Shown here one piece after another: positions 33,501-45,373 of a DNA stretch of 64,000 nt; positions within the stretch are counted from its first letter, which is position 1; each line of letters starts with the position of its first letter. Location of the stretch: the NCBI GenBank assembly GCA_031761405.1, contig JASEVX010000003.1, forward strand, positions 69,055,135 to 69,119,134. The letters are read 5' to 3'. The notes under the pieces were generated by a model, which was given only the letters and a program-made list of their open reading frames with translations, had not been told where the DNA came from and made no database searches. A program made the position numbers and the translations under genes. This stretch comes from Serripes groenlandicus. Lineage: Eukaryota > Mollusca > Bivalvia > Cardiida > Cardiidae.

Positions 33501-33626
33501 AATCGAATACTATCTACTATCTATACTATTTCATGAACAAATGCTACTGGACATTTACTTTACGTATACACAGTAAGAACCATTTTGACGCTTGCACATA
33601 TGGTTTTGAAATCATTCAGGCAACAT

Positions 33627-33771
33627 TTTTGAAAATCTCTTAAAATGACAGCGTTATTATTGAACAGGGTTGAACACATTGTGGCAAAAGGAGACATTGC
33701 TTATTAATATTTCAAAAGCCGTCTGAAGCAGATGCATCAAGGTGCATCTGTAAGTGTGAAAGGGGTTAACA
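33627..33771. mobile_element. TTAA foldback MITE, partial
   Basis: Has GAACACATTGTGGCAAAAGG, AAAAGCCGTCTGAAGCAGATG and the end GTGAAAGGGGTTAA. The left end is missing. Confidence 0.72.
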
Positions 33772-33879
33772 AATAATATATTCCATTAAATATTATCTAT
33801 CCGATTCAATCAATTCATGTTGATAGGTAAAACCATGGTCCTAGGCGGGGGTGTTGTTTTGCTTTATATGGCTAAAGTA

Positions 33880-34180
33880 AACACTTTAAACATCTTCTCC
33901 TTCGGTCGTATCTGGCCGATTTTCAAATAATTTTGTAGAAATGTTCTTTGGTTGACCCTCTATTAGATGTCTGCAAACCATGTTGACAAGTCGAAAAACA
34001 TGGCGACAAGAGGGCTGGGCTGTAAGCATTATATGGCTTTCGTAAAAACTTAAAAAATAATCCTCCGAAACTGTTCGGCTGATTTTCACATAATTTAGTA
34101 GAAATGTCCCTTGGTGACCCTCTACAAAATTGCTTTATGACATTTTGGTTAATCGAAAAGCAGCCGTTTGAGTGTTTGCC
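33880..34180 (+). mobile_element. Fragment of the AACATGGCCGCCAGG-core element
   Basis: GATTTTCAAATAATTTTGTA, AGAAATGTTCTTTGG and TCGAAAAACATGGCGACAAG match the core unit of the element at 60292-61722; about two units. Confidence 0.85.
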
Positions 34181-34289
34181 TGGTATGTCTAAAGTGATGT
34201 TATGTTTGACTTGTGCAGTGGAGCGATGCTGGCCAACTTCAACCTCTTGATTTATACCCGATCTATGTCACGTCTTACAACACTTTATA

Positions 34290-36985
34290 TTATCATATTA
34301 TATCGAGTCGCGATAGCTTATCCGGTAATGATGAGGGCTGTCGATCCAGGTTTCGGCAGTTCGATTCTCGCCTCGGTCATTCATTCTTGCAGATGATTGA
34401 CAAAGTTCAGTCTGGCAACCGTTATTCATCTTCCATCAATCGGCTGGTGTGAAACAGACATGGAACGCATGGGTACGTAAACTGGCCTTGTCGTAACTCA
34501 ACTTAAATACTGGTGTAAAACAGACAGGGAACGCATGTGTAAGTTAACTGGCCTGTCGTGATTCAACTTAAATACTGGTGTGAAACAGACCGGGAAAGCT
34601 TTGGTAAGTGAACTGGCATGTCGTGACTCAACTTAAATACTATTGTGAAACAGACAGGGAACGCATGAGTTACTGAACTGGCATTTCGTGAGTCAACTTG
34701 AATACTGATGTGAAACAGACAGGAAACGCATGGGTAAGTGAACTGGCCTGTCGTGACTCAACATAAATACTGATTTGAAACAGACGAGGAACGCATGGGT
34801 AAGTGAACTGGTCTGTCGGAACTCAACTTAAATACTGGTGTGAAGGAGACAGGGGAGTCAACTTGAATACTGGTGTGAAACAGACAGGGAACGCATGTGT
34901 AAGTGAACTGGTCTGTTGCGACTCAACTTTAATACTGGTGTGAAACAGACAACAAACGCATGGATAAGTGAACTGGCCTGTCGGGACACAACTTAAATAC
35001 TGGTGTGAAACAGACAGGGAACGCATAGGTAAGTTAACTGGCCTGTAAGGACACAACTGAAATACTGGTGTGAAACAGACAGGGAATGCATGGGTAAGTG
35101 AACTGGCCTGTCGTGACTCAACTGATATACTGGTGTGAAACAGACAGGGAACGCATGGGTAAGTGAACTGGCCTGTCGGGACTCAACTTAAATACTGATG
35201 AGAAACAGACAGGGAACACATGGGTAAGTGAACTGTCCTGTCGTGATTCAACTTAAATACTTGTGTGAAACAGACAAGGAACGCATGGGTAAGTGAACTG
35301 GCCTGTCGGGACTCAACTTAAATACTGGTGTGAAACTGACAAGAAACGCATGGGTAAGTGAACTGGCCTGTCGGGACTCAACTTAAATACTGGTGTGTAA
35401 CAGACAGGGAAATCATGGGTAAGTGAACTGGCCTGTAGTGACTCAACTAAAATACTGGTGTGAAACATACATTGAACGCATAGGTAAGTGAACTGGCCTG
35501 TAAGGATACAACTGAAATACTGGTGTGAAACGTACAGGTAACGCATGGGTTAGTGAACTGGCCTATCGGGGCTTAATTAACTACACTATTGGTGTGAAAC
35601 AGACAAGGAACGCATGGGTAAGTGAACTGGCCTGTCGTGATTCAACTTAAATACTGGTGTGAAACAGACAGGGAAGGCATGGGTAAGTGAACTGGCCTGT
35701 CGGGACTCAACTAAAATACTGGTGTGAAACAGACAGGGAAGGCATGGGTAAGTGAACTGGCCTGTCGTGACTCAACTAAAATACTGGTGTGAAACAGACA
35801 GGGAAGGCATGGGTAAGTGAACTGGCCTGTCGTGACTCAACTAAAATACTGGTGTGAAACAGACAACGAACGCTTTGGAAAGTGAACTAGCCTGTCGTGA
35901 TTCAATTTAAATATTGGTGTGAAACAGACAGGGAACGCTTTGGTAAGTGAACTGGCCTGTCGCGCCTCAACTTAAATACTGGTGTGAAACAGACAGGGAA
36001 TGCATGGGTAAGTGAACTGTCCTATCGTGACTCAACTTAAATACTGGTGTGAAACAGACAGGGAACACATGGGTTACTGAACTGGCCTGTCGTGACTCAA
36101 CCTAAATACTGGTGTGAAACAGACAGGGAACGCATGGGTAAGTGAACTGGCCTGTACGGACAAAACTGAAATACTGATGTGAAACAGACAGGGAACGCAT
36201 GGGTAAATGAACTGGCCTGTCGTGACTCAACTTAAATACTGGTGTGAAACAGACAGGGAACGCATGAGTAAGTGAACTGGCCTGTCGGGACTCAACTAAA
36301 ATACTGGTGTGAAACAGACAGGGAACGTATGGTAAGTGTACAGGCATGTCGTGTCTCAACTTAAATACTGGTGTGAAACAGACATGGAACGCATGGTAAG
36401 TGAACAGGCCTGTCGTGTCTTAACTTAAATACTGGTGGGAAACAGACAGGGAACGCATGGGTAAGTGAACTGGCATGTCGTGACTCAACTTAAATACTGG
36501 TGGGAAACAGACAGGGAACGCATGGGTAAGTGAACTGGCATGTCGTGACTCAACTTAAATACTAGTGGGAAACAGACAGGGAACGCATGAGTTAGTGAAC
36601 TGTCCTGTCGTAATTCAACTTAAATACTGGGTGTAAGACAGAAAGGGAACGCTTGGGTAAGTGAACTGGCCTGTCGGGACTCAACTTAAATACTGATGTG
36701 CAACAGAAAGGGAACGCATGGGTAAGTGAACTGTCCTGTCGTGATTCAACTTAAATACTGGGTGTGAAACAGACAGGGAAGGCATGGGTAAGTGAACAGG
36801 CCTGTTGGGACTCAACTTAAATACTGGTGGGAAACAGACAGGGAACGCATGGGTAAGTGAACTAGCCTGTCCCCAACGTAAATACTGGTGGGAAACAGAC
36901 AGGAAACGCATGGGTAAGTGAACTTGCCTGTCCCCAACTTAAATACTTTTGATAACGGCTTTAAAATCCAATCAATTAAATAATG
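34290..36985 (+). mobile_element. tRNA-headed SINE expanded internally to about 2.7 kb
   Basis: A tRNA-like head lies at 34300-34380 (A box TAGCTTATCCGG, B-box-like AGTTCGATTCT). The SINE body (GTTATTCATCTTCCATCAAT) follows, and the tail AACGGCTTTAAAATCCAATC ends at about 36980. Between body and tail, where other copies have one segment, lies the minisatellite 34450-36950. Confidence 0.8.
34450..36950 (+). repeat. Minisatellite of a ~63-bp SINE-derived unit, about 39 copies
   Basis: The unit is AATACTGGTGTGAAACAGAC, AGGGAACGCATGGGTAAGTG, AACTGGCCTGTCGTGACTCA, then ACTTA. Copies differ by a few bases. The - strand open frames with SLTHAFPVCFTPVF repeats follow from this unit. Confidence 0.97.
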
Positions 36986-37435
36986 TTATGGAACACACCA
37001 CTAGAAAACATACTAAATGGCTGGGAGAGATTCACACCACTGGGAAATAGACTTCCGTGACTTAATGACGCGAAGAGATCCATATCAAATTGCACATTTG
37101 TGCAGTTTTTGGCAGAGTTCCAAAATTGCCAAAATTGTCAAAAAAGACAATGCGAAGGTGATATTCAAATATTCATTAATTTAAAGCGAGATGCATGCAT
37201 AAGGTTTTATGTCATATAATGTATGTAGACCTATATAAAAATAAGTTGTGAAAAAATTCATACATGAATTTGGAACTGCAAATCATATACGCCACAAAAC
37301 CACCGCTTGTGGCACTTGGGATCAGTGTAGATCTAGTACAGCCAATGCATCTCAATCTAATCTTGATCTGCACTCGTCACGAAACAACAGCAACTTTGAA
37401 GAGCTTCGGATAATCAGTACACATTGATATAAGAT
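36986..37435. other. No gene seen; minor repeat
   Basis: GATCAGTGTAGATC near 37321 and CTTGATCTGCACTCG near 37362 resemble the palindromic element at 45120. Nothing else is recognised. Confidence 0.45.
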
Positions 37436-37444
37436 AGCATTGAT

Positions 37445-37692
37445 GCGCAGACGACTTCTGACGGTGTAACGAAATCGTGATTTTAGATAACAAGATATCT
37501 TTTAATTACACCATTAGTTAAATTTGAAGCAGACGACTTCTGACGTTGTAACGAAATCGTGATTTTAGATTACAAGATATCTTTTAATTACACCATTAGT
37601 TAATTCGAAGCAGGCGAATTCTGACGGTGTAACGAAATCGTGATTCTAGATTACAAGATATCTTTTAATTTCACCATTAGTTAAATTCAAGC
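37445..37692 (+). repeat. Three tandem copies of an ~82-bp unit
   Basis: GCAGACGACTTCTGACGGTG, TAACGAAATCGTGATTTTAG and ACAAGATATCTTTTAATTAC repeat three times. Confidence 0.95.
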
Positions 37693-38059
37693 AGACGACC
37701 ATACAGACGTATAGAAATATCGTGTCATGCAGTTAGGGTGTATCAAATAAACTGGGTGTTATATGACCAGCAATGTTTTTGGCTAAACGTTCTACACATC
37801 TATGTTGACCTTACTTATCAGGTTAATATTAAATACATTTAAACCTCACATTTGATTTGAAATTCAGATATGCTGTTGGAAGAGTTCCCTGCTTCGAGAA
37901 CATCTAATGCATAGTTGAAAGTTGTTTGCTACAGTGCGTCAAAGGCATTTATAACAGAGAATATATTATAATAGTATCACCAATGCTGTTATTATTTTTT
38001 TAAATACAAGTACAGTGTTACCTTTTGGCTAAGGGGATAATCAATAAGAATGGTAGCAA

Positions 38060-38265
38060 CAGCTTTGACCCTTGCGTAAATCGTAAGAGCCGGCTAAATG
38101 AGTCTGGACGATTGGGGTCACTGTAACTCTTGAGCTCCATTAGATGGGTTTGTATTGGTTTCGTACCTTATATATTAAATATAAGGTTTTGGACCAATAC
38201 CATCTTTCCTGTTCGCCGCGATATGACCTTAGCTGTTGAAAGTGGCGTAAAGCCGAAAACAGTGT
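38060..38265 (+). mobile_element. SINE-like element, copy 1
   Basis: GACCCTTGCGTAAATCGTAA, GAGCCGGCTAAATGAGTCTG, ACTCTTGAGCTCCA, then GTTCGCCGCGATATGACCTT and GTTGAAAGTGGCGTAAAGCC. The end resembles the common SINE tail. A matching copy lies at 42302-42532. Confidence 0.8.
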
Positions 38266-38771
38266 TACCTCTCATGACGACACAAATCCCTCTTCAGAAC
38301 AACACGTTATACTACCCCCCCCCCCCCCCCCCCCCCCAAAGAAAAAATACTATGTACATATGAACAAATGACAGTATACATTTGGAATGGAAATGGTATA
38401 AACATTGTCTGGTAAATGAGAAATTGTTCATTACGAGTAAAAGGGTCTCCTTTTCAAACAATTGTTTCCATAATGGACTCCGCCATAATGTGTTACAATC
38501 CAGGATTAGACTAATCGCTATAGAACGACACCTCCTGTGAAAACATCATTAAGTGGCGTTCTGCGAAAACCAACCGTATTGCATTTGCGATCTGTGCAGA
38601 TCAAGATCCGACAAGTATAAAATGGCTCTGCACTGCTCAACAATAAGTCATAAAAGGTTTCAAGAAGGTTTCAAGAAACTACAGTAAAACAGTACATAAT
38701 TTGATAATGTCCATATATCGCAGACAGGTCTTTTTCCGCACATGTTATACTACCGTAAAAATTGGTTTTAC

Positions 38772-39002
38772 TTAACCGTTTCCCATATACACCAGATCTG
38801 CAGCAGACGACTTTGAAACATTTAGGTAAAACTATCTAAAATTTATGTTTATAAATAAAAGTATAATTACTGAAAATAAATTGAAAACATTGTGGCAAAA
38901 GGAGAAATTGATCGTTTAAAGCAATTTCTCCTTTTGTCACAATGTTTTCGAAAGTTGTCTGCTGCAGAAGCGTGAGAAAGCGTCTATATGTCTGAAAATG
39001 TT
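38772..39002. mobile_element. TTAA foldback MITE
   Basis: Starts TTAACCGTTTCCCATATAC and has the clear hairpin arms ACATTGTGGCAAAAGGAGAA and TTCTCCTTTTGTCACAATGT. The right end is decayed (GTCTGAAAATGTTACG). A C-run sits just upstream at 38314-38337. Confidence 0.88.
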
Positions 39003-40789
39003 ACGACTTTTTAGACCGTGTAAGTAAGGTGGTACCAAAACAATATAATTTGGTACAACATTATCCGTGTCCGTTTACTGATTTTTTTTATTTTTTTTTT
39101 TTAAAGTGACTTATAGGCCAATGGAGCTGGGTGTTATTTATTATTTTTTTGGTAGAATTGCGATAGCAAGACTACCAACGTTACAATTAAGATTTTGAAA
39201 TCACGTGATGTAAATGAATAGATTATATTAATAGAGTGCATACTCTAAATGCATCAATTGGTTTAGTACAGTCAATAAATAGGAAGACACTGTACTGTCA
39301 TGAATGTTGTTCGTGGGATTTCCGTAGAGCTATTGGGTAATATGATAATTAAAAAATTACTATGTGGACCGAATGATGTGTGATGGATCAATTAATTTTC
39401 ACAAAACCAACAAGAATTTATGATCTTGGAAATATTTCATTCTGTCCTGATTCATCATAACTTATCTATAATGGTGTGGATTTTTTATAGATAAATATGT
39501 CTATATGCACTTCTGCATCTCCTCTTAACCGATCACAATTCTACCTTTAGTACTTTCAGTACTTTTATCGTCTATTTTTGTGTTGATGTATACATTGTAT
39601 TTTTGTTTTAACTTGCTATAAAACTTGTAGTTTTCGTGCAATAAAATATATTGTATTGTATTGTATATACACATGTCACTATGATATAAAAATATTAAAT
39701 GTACAAAATTTGGAATTTAAACTTTTTGTCAGGCTAATTTGGGTTGTTGTTGATACTTGTTTTTATTTGTTGCCGCAGTTATTTCAAATGTAAATACATG
39801 TATATATATATATATAAACATACTTGCAGTAAATTGATATGACAACATTATCTAGGGAAATTTTATATAATCAAAGCACTGAAAGTGCTGACGGCCTGGG
39901 GGCAGCAGGAAGGTTGGAGATGTAGGGAAAATGTGAAAGGAAATAACAATTGCAGCTACTAAAAGTGTGGTTTCTTTAGACAGGGAGTTCCTATTCAAGG
40001 CAATCTTTCGTACAGGTTTGATTGTACTAGAAAAATGTAAAAATACGTCTATATATTAAATTTAATATACATATATAATTAATTATGTTATGATTGTGGG
40101 GACTGTTAGAGATCAAACACAATGTTTGACTTTTTTTAATGTTTTTTTTTCTCATTTCAAAAACCTTGGTAAAGAATGACGCAATGTTCCATTATTCTCT
40201 CCGTATTTAAGAGTACTTTAAACTGGTAATATTTGGATATTCACTGTGCATAAAAGATTAGTCGCATTTTCAATTTATCCTAAAAAATATAATCTAATAT
40301 AAAATCAAAGTCATCTTCCAAGTTAATTTACACAATGTTCTAATTCCCTGATTCCTGTCAATGTTTGCATGACGACCCGATTAAATTGAAGCCTAACATT
40401 AGCCAAAATGTGTCTTATGTTTGTCATAGCAGAGGTACAATTAAATTAGTATTTGCAGACAATGGTAGAGTCAAATGTCGCGCAAGCCGGCATTTTGCAT
40501 AATATCTCCAGCTTTTGAAATACAATACACAATGTTGACATTTTTATCTGCCAAAGACCTCTGTTCCAATTGCAACGTTTTGAGAATACAAATAATTAAT
40601 TAATTAAGGATTCTCTACATTTAAGTGCTTTATGCCTAGGAAGATGAGCAAATACTTGTAGGTGTTAGAGCAAGGTACCAATAAGCGTTTTGACCAAGGG
40701 CAGTAGGACTTAAAAGATTGAATGAAAATGGGCATTTATTAATGCCATATTGAAAAGTAATAAACATGGTTACATATATAACTCAAATA
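39003..40789. other. No gene seen
   Basis: AT-rich sequence. AATAAAATATATTGTATTG near 39644 looks like the microsatellite tail of a LINE. GTGCTGACGGCCTGGGGGC near 39884 matches 8834. No exon is supported. Confidence 0.45.
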
Positions 40790-41250
40790 AATATGAAGAT
40801 TTATTACATGACATATCTAGGGGACCGAACCGCCTGGGCATTTATTAATGCCATAAAGTAATTAACATGGTTACATAGACAGATAGATTGATTTTATTCC
40901 GAGAAAAACCCACCAACATTTCTGTTTGCCCAACATACCACATACATATAACACTTCAGTTTTAACAAAGTCAAATAGCAGACGTATGGCAAAGAAATAA
41001 AAGGAAAACAAATAGATATATGGAAACAATCTAGAAACCAATTAAATATGAAGATTTATTACAATTAAATATGAAGATTTATTACGTGACATATCTGGGA
41101 GACATAACCGTCACAAGCGAAGTTCATATCTGGGAGACATAACCGCCCATAAGAATTATGTGAAAGGGTTAAAAGCATAGACAAGCAATGTAGTCGATCA
41201 GGAACAATTTCTTAAGATTGACACGAGCATCGAATAAGCCAACCCCGTGC
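40790..41250 (+). repeat. Scrambled copies of the ATATGAAGATTTATTAC repeat
   Basis: The 28495 repeat occurs here in several pieces (40790, 41046, 41065, 41123), some in tandem. The last piece continues to AAGATTGACACGAGC as at 28.6 kb. Confidence 0.85.
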
Positions 41251-41279
41251 GTGCACGTGAACATGTATTTGCCGAATGA

Positions 41280-41930
41280 GCTGACCTTGTTTGACATCAG
41301 GTGATTATTTGACGGATCTTCCAAAGTAGAAGGTCAATACATGTTACTGCATATACAGGTTGATAATTATACATGTCACAATTAAAATCTACCATACGCA
41401 AGTTTCTTTTATGGTTCAGCATGTATTATCAAAACCTAGTTTCCAAAAGTTAAGCAGTTTTTCTCCGGACGAAACAAAAAAGAAACAACATCCGCTCAAA
41501 CAGTAACATCAAAAGAAGAAGAATGCATATACTTTAACATCTTTATATTGCTTGTTCCGTCCATTGACTTCACCTGAAAAGAAATATAATAATTATAAGG
41601 GCGGCACCCTTGCAGAACCAATCGCAAGGCATTTGCAACTGGTGTCCACACAGTTTGATCTAGTTCTGCACTTTCCACATAACGCTTACGCTTGATTTCC
41701 CCATCCTCGTTACCCATGCTATTCTTAAAATTTATTATATCATATATGTTATGAATAGCCTAGGTACCGAGGGTGTATTTTCCTGGGCACCAATCATTAT
41801 GTAAATGGTTCAAATTAGTAAACAAACCGATACAGAATACAGTTGACGCATTGGCAACAGACGACATATCTGTTGGCAATCGGAATCCTTTAATTAAATG
41901 CCTTAACTCGTTTCGGACCTCGGATGACTT
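41280..41930 (-). repeat. Inverted paralog block of 5790-6560
   Basis: Reading the - strand, GTCCGAAACGAGTTAAGGCA, GTGCAGAACTAGATCAAACT, the short exon, TTTTGATGTTACTGTTTGAG and TTGGAAGATCCGTCAAATAA follow the same order as on the + strand at 5.8-6.5 kb. The open frame at 41717-41496 runs through both intron and exon in another frame and is not called. Confidence 0.82.
41533..41573 (-). CDS. Short coiled-coil tail exon of the - strand GBP-type gene
   Basis: Acceptor TTTCTTTTCAG and donor GTATAT bound 41 nt: two bases plus 13 codons, EVNGRNKQYKDVK. Phases equal those of the 6221 exon, which begins EVQKLNKQ and ends NVK. The copy is 11 codons shorter. An upstream exon end in this locus has lost its donor, so expression is doubtful. 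Confidence 0.45.
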
Positions 41931-42301
41931 TATTGAACACACAAATGTTTGTTGTGAGTTATTGTGCGGTATTCACGTGTCGTTAAAATGGCCCTAAAAT
42001 GAATGTGAAATTGCGCTTCTTCAATCGTCCCTTCAAGACTTTCATTTATACTACTGTCCATGTGTCTGTCTGTACCTGACTCAATATAATATACAAGTGA
42101 CATTGAGGGTACATGCTGCGTATAGATCCGAAGTTCGTCGGCCTAACCATTCAAAGAAATACCCTGCAGAGGACCAAATCAAAATCCTGCCTTACCGATT
42201 AAGAGTGGAAACGGTTTAAATCATAAACGACTTCATTACAACAACGGACATTCTTAGTCGTTTGTTTCACACTAGTCATTGCCCCTAACGCTATATAAAA
42301 A

Positions 42302-42532
42302 TTGCATTCACAGTCTGACCCTTGCGTGAACCGTAAGAGCCGGTTAAATTGGTCTGAACGATTGGAATCAATGTATCTCTTGAGCTCCAGCAGGAGGAAT
42401 GGTATTTTTTTCATACCTTGTATAGTTTGTATCTCTATGTAAATATAAGGGACCATTACGTTGTGTCCTGTCCGCCACGAAATGATCTCACCTGTTAAAA
42501 AACTGCGTAAAACCAAACACAAACAAATCACA
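42302..42532 (+). mobile_element. SINE-like element, copy 2
   Basis: GACCCTTGCGTGAACCGTAA, GAGCCGGTTAAATTGGTCTG, CTCTTGAGCTCCAGCAGGA, then TCCGCCACGAAATGATCTCA, CTGCGTAAAACC and an (ACAAA)n-type tail. Parallels 38060. Confidence 0.8.
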
Positions 42533-42646
42533 CGACTCAAACGCTATTTCAGAGTTAACAACAGACTGGTAGTATTCAGTAATCCACATACCTGATTGAC
42601 TGAGAGGATGCCAAGTATACATGTAATAGTCTACATTCAGGTATAC

Positions 42647-42874
42647 TTTACCCTTTCAAACATATAAGAAATCTGCAGCAGACGACTCTGAAAACATCTA
42701 GGAAAAAACGTGGAAAATACTATAACTGTAAGTATTATTACTGAAAAAAGAAGAAAACCTTGTGGTAAAAGGAGAAATTGCTCATCATGCGCATTTTCAC
42801 CTTTCGCAATGATGCTTTCAAAAATCGTCTGCTTCAAATGCGTCAGAAAGCGTCTGAATCATAGAAATTGTTAA
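42647..42874. mobile_element. TTAA foldback MITE
   Basis: Starts CTTTACCCTTTCAAACATA and ends near AATTGTTAA. The internal arms are AAAAGGAGAAATTGCTCAT and ATGCGCATTTTCACCTTT, partly unpaired. Confidence 0.82.
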
Positions 42875-43019
42875 ACAGAATTTGGAATATTGTGAGTGTA
42901 GGTGACCTTGCTACTTATAATCAATTTCACCGTTTGCTATACGTCAAAAGGAAAAATAAAAAATACATATAACGATATATAAAAAAAAAATCCTCCTTAT
43001 TTGTAAGTTGAGAGAGAGT

Positions 43020-43145
43020 GTTAAAGATATTAACCTTCAAAAAAGTACAATGCACCTGAAAATATGGATTTCTCGGTCAATATTTTTTAAATAATTCCAT
43101 CTCAGCTTATTATCTAGCAGTATCAGTGTCAGCTAATACCATTTT
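43020..43145 (-). pseudogene. Paralog of the 4850 exon end, donor deleted
   Basis: On the - strand AAGCTGAGATGGAATTATTT stands where the + strand has GTCTGAGCTGGAAG, GTAATT. The bases spanning the exon end and donor GT are missing. Downstream intron homology (GTGCATTGTACTTTTTTGAA, GGTTAATATCTTTAAC) confirms the match. Confidence 0.6.
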
Positions 43146-43597
43146 GTTTTCCGCACTTTTCAACTAATAAAACTCACGAATTGTGTCTGGCTTCTACAAA
43201 ACAAAACACATAAATACCAAAGACTTGCAATATGATGCTTCTATTCCCAACCTAGAATCGTAAAGATTCATGTTTTTAAAAGTATGCTTGTTCTTTAATT
43301 TATCTGGAGTTTATATATTTTTGACTTATTGTTAACAGTGTCGTTTGTACAGGTTTGCTGTATGTGGGAAAGGGTAAAAGTCTGCTTTCGACCTCAGTCG
43401 TTCACACAATTATCAACAGAATTAAATTTCGGAATCACCGATTTATAAATACAAACGACATCGGGTCGGCTCAGCTTACCTGTCCTTTGAAGTTTCAGAT
43501 AACTACGGAATATATTTGTATAAGTCAAAGACATATATATACGTATGTCTATGTATAAGTTTAAAAAACCACGATAAACTTTAAACTGGAGGCCCAA

Positions 43598-43960
43598 GAG
43601 GGCCCTAGTATAGCTCGACTGCCATTAAATTTCCAAAGAGCCCGACCCCCTGGTGGCAATGTTTTTAGACCAATCAACATGGCTTGAAGGAATGCGTTAG
43701 AGTGTCACCCAAGAAACAATTTTACAAAATGATTTGAAAATCGTTCAACCAGTATAGGAGGAGAAGAGTTTTAAATATTTTTCTTTCGGTTGCCATGGAA
43801 ACCAGAATTTTTCATGGATCCAACAAATTGAGAAGGAATTTAGGAGAAGACATTGAGAGGATGCTTCCCATGATGTTTCATCCCAATTGGACAAGTAGTG
43901 AGGAGGGAGGAGAAGTAGTGACATCAGCTCGACAGGAAAATTTGTACTACCTTTAAAACT
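43598..43960 (-). mobile_element. Fragment of the AACATGGCCGCCAGG-core element, inverted
   Basis: Reverse of the 60.3-60.65 kb part: CCCCCTGGTGGCAATGTTTT, ACCAATCAACATGGCTTGAA, then GCCATGGAAACCAGAATTTT and CATGGATCC. The ORFs here belong to the element. Confidence 0.88.
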
Positions 43961-44521
43961 TAAAACTATTGCATGCAATATGACTTTGCTGATTTCAGAA
44001 CTTTTAAGAACATGTAGTACTTTGCTTGTACATAGTTTTCAATTCTGTGTGTAGATACATCTTGATAAAATGATGCTTATCAAAGTATGGTCACATTAAT
44101 CTTTGACCTAATTTCAGTAACCTTTTAACCCTAACAGTGCTTTGGGAGCCTGTAAAGCTATAGTCGCAAAAATGGGGTTATGTCAAATTGCTGCCGTGTC
44201 TTAATATAGAAAACAGAGAGAAAATTGCAATAATTTAAATGATCAGATTTCTATTTATTTCTATTATAATGTTGCATTCATGAAGTTTCAACAGCGGTAC
44301 TATATTACACAATATAGTGTCCCTGGTTTCAATTAAAGAAATTCACGAACAAAGTAAGAAGTCCGGGTTTAGTGCCATAGATGTGTATCTGGTCGATAAA
44401 AGTTGTGATATCAACACAGGTAACCCTTTTCCATCTTCAATCATTTTGTTTTCCTACTGCATATAGCGAAATGCAAAAGCAAACTTAAATAAAACTAAAG
44501 ATGAAACCTTGGTGCATTTAA

Positions 44522-44700
44522 TTATAGAGATGTATCAATCTCAACCTGGATCGAGGGTTCGATCCGAAGCCGGGTCATACCAAAGACTTTAAAACTGGTA
44601 GAAATTGTTTTCCCTCCTTGACGTTCAAGATTAAGGGATAATCCTTTCAGCTGGCTCGTTGGTTACAGGATAAATGAACAAGTATTACTAGTATTATCAT
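44522..44700 (+). mobile_element. Possible tRNA-derived SINE fragment
   Basis: GAGGGTTCGATCCGAAGCCG contains a near-perfect B box, and GGGATAATCCTTTCAGCTGG follows. No A box or tail is clear. Confidence 0.35.
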
Positions 44701-44760
44701 AAAACGGCCTGAAAACTATAAGAAAGAATTAGAGCGATCATAGAAGACCATCCATCTAAC

Positions 44761-44976
44761 CTGCATTCCTAATATTTCCGGTAAAGTCTTGAAATACTCA
44801 TCACCTCCGCGCATAGCATCTTTATACGCTGTATAGCATTCTTTGTGGGTGAATATACCACGATTTACATCTTTTGAGATTTTTTCGTGTAATTTCTCCA
44901 ATTCATCTATACCATTTTGGAATAAAATGCTCTTGTTGTGCGTAGCAATCCTTTGCCATTTATTTTCAAGCTTGTT
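44761..44976 (-). CDS. GBP C-terminal helical domain, exon (72 codons)
   Basis: Acceptor TTTGTCAG and donor GTTAGA bound 216 nt in phase 0. It encodes NKLENKWQRIATHNKSILFQ, then a helix with LEKLHEKISKDVNRGIF, then THKECYTAYKDAM and EYFKTLPEILGMQ. Joined to the preceding exon, the helix pattern, the IF..K..Y turn and spacing resemble the C-terminal helical domain of guanylate-binding proteins (interferon-inducible GTPases that coat pathogen membranes in vertebrates). The assignment rests on pattern memory, not a search. The next exon in this locus appears damaged. Confidence 0.7.
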
Positions 44977-45119
44977 CTGACAAATCAAAGGAAAGGATAT
45001 GTTTGTGATTAAGATTTATTTGTTTTTGGAATTCTTTAAATACAGTTCAAAAATTTAGTTTTGATTCTTTATCTGTGGGGCATCGAATTGTGTCAGATTC
45101 TGGCGTACATATATAAGGG

Positions 45120-45365
45120 TGAAAGTGTTTTGCGACCAGTGTAGATCCATATCAACTAGCACATCTACGCAATCTGATCAGACTCTGCACTGTTTGCTTA
45201 TCAGTCATAGAATATTTCAGAAACTTGTTAAAAACACTATATTTTTGGAACGTTTACCATGGATGCGCAGGCTGGTCTTCGCAGAGAACCGCTCAGATAT
45301 TAAAAGTAGAAACAGGGCAATTCCTGTAATTAGTTGTAATCAGCTGTACTCAGGTGATAGATAGA
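45120..45365. mobile_element. Palindromic repeat element (MITE-like)
   Basis: GCGACCAGTGTAGATCC opens a stretch with CAATCTGATCAGACTCTGCA and later GGATGCGCAGGCTGGTC. Related words occur at 37.32 and 38.6 kb. Ends are not resolved. Confidence 0.5.
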
Positions 45366-45373
45366 GCATTTAC

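Noticed and set aside
34823..36911. - strand ORFs of about 77-85 codons with CFTPVF repeats
   Set aside because: By-products of the SINE-derived minisatellite.
34450..36950. CRISPR-like array of repeats and spacers
   Set aside because: The whole unit repeats with point changes and there are no unique spacers; the setting is a SINE in a eukaryotic genome.
41496..41717. 73-codon - strand ORF starting MGNEDGEIK
   Set aside because: It runs through intron and exon of the paralogous block in a different frame, and the aligned + strand region near 6.13 kb is not open in that frame. A first exon here cannot be fully excluded.
42199..42540. 113-codon - strand ORF
   Set aside because: Lies over a SINE-like element that also occurs at 38060.
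43745..43978. 77-codon - strand ORF and the + strand frame from 43795
   Set aside because: Both lie in a fragment of the AACATGGCCGCCAGG-core element.
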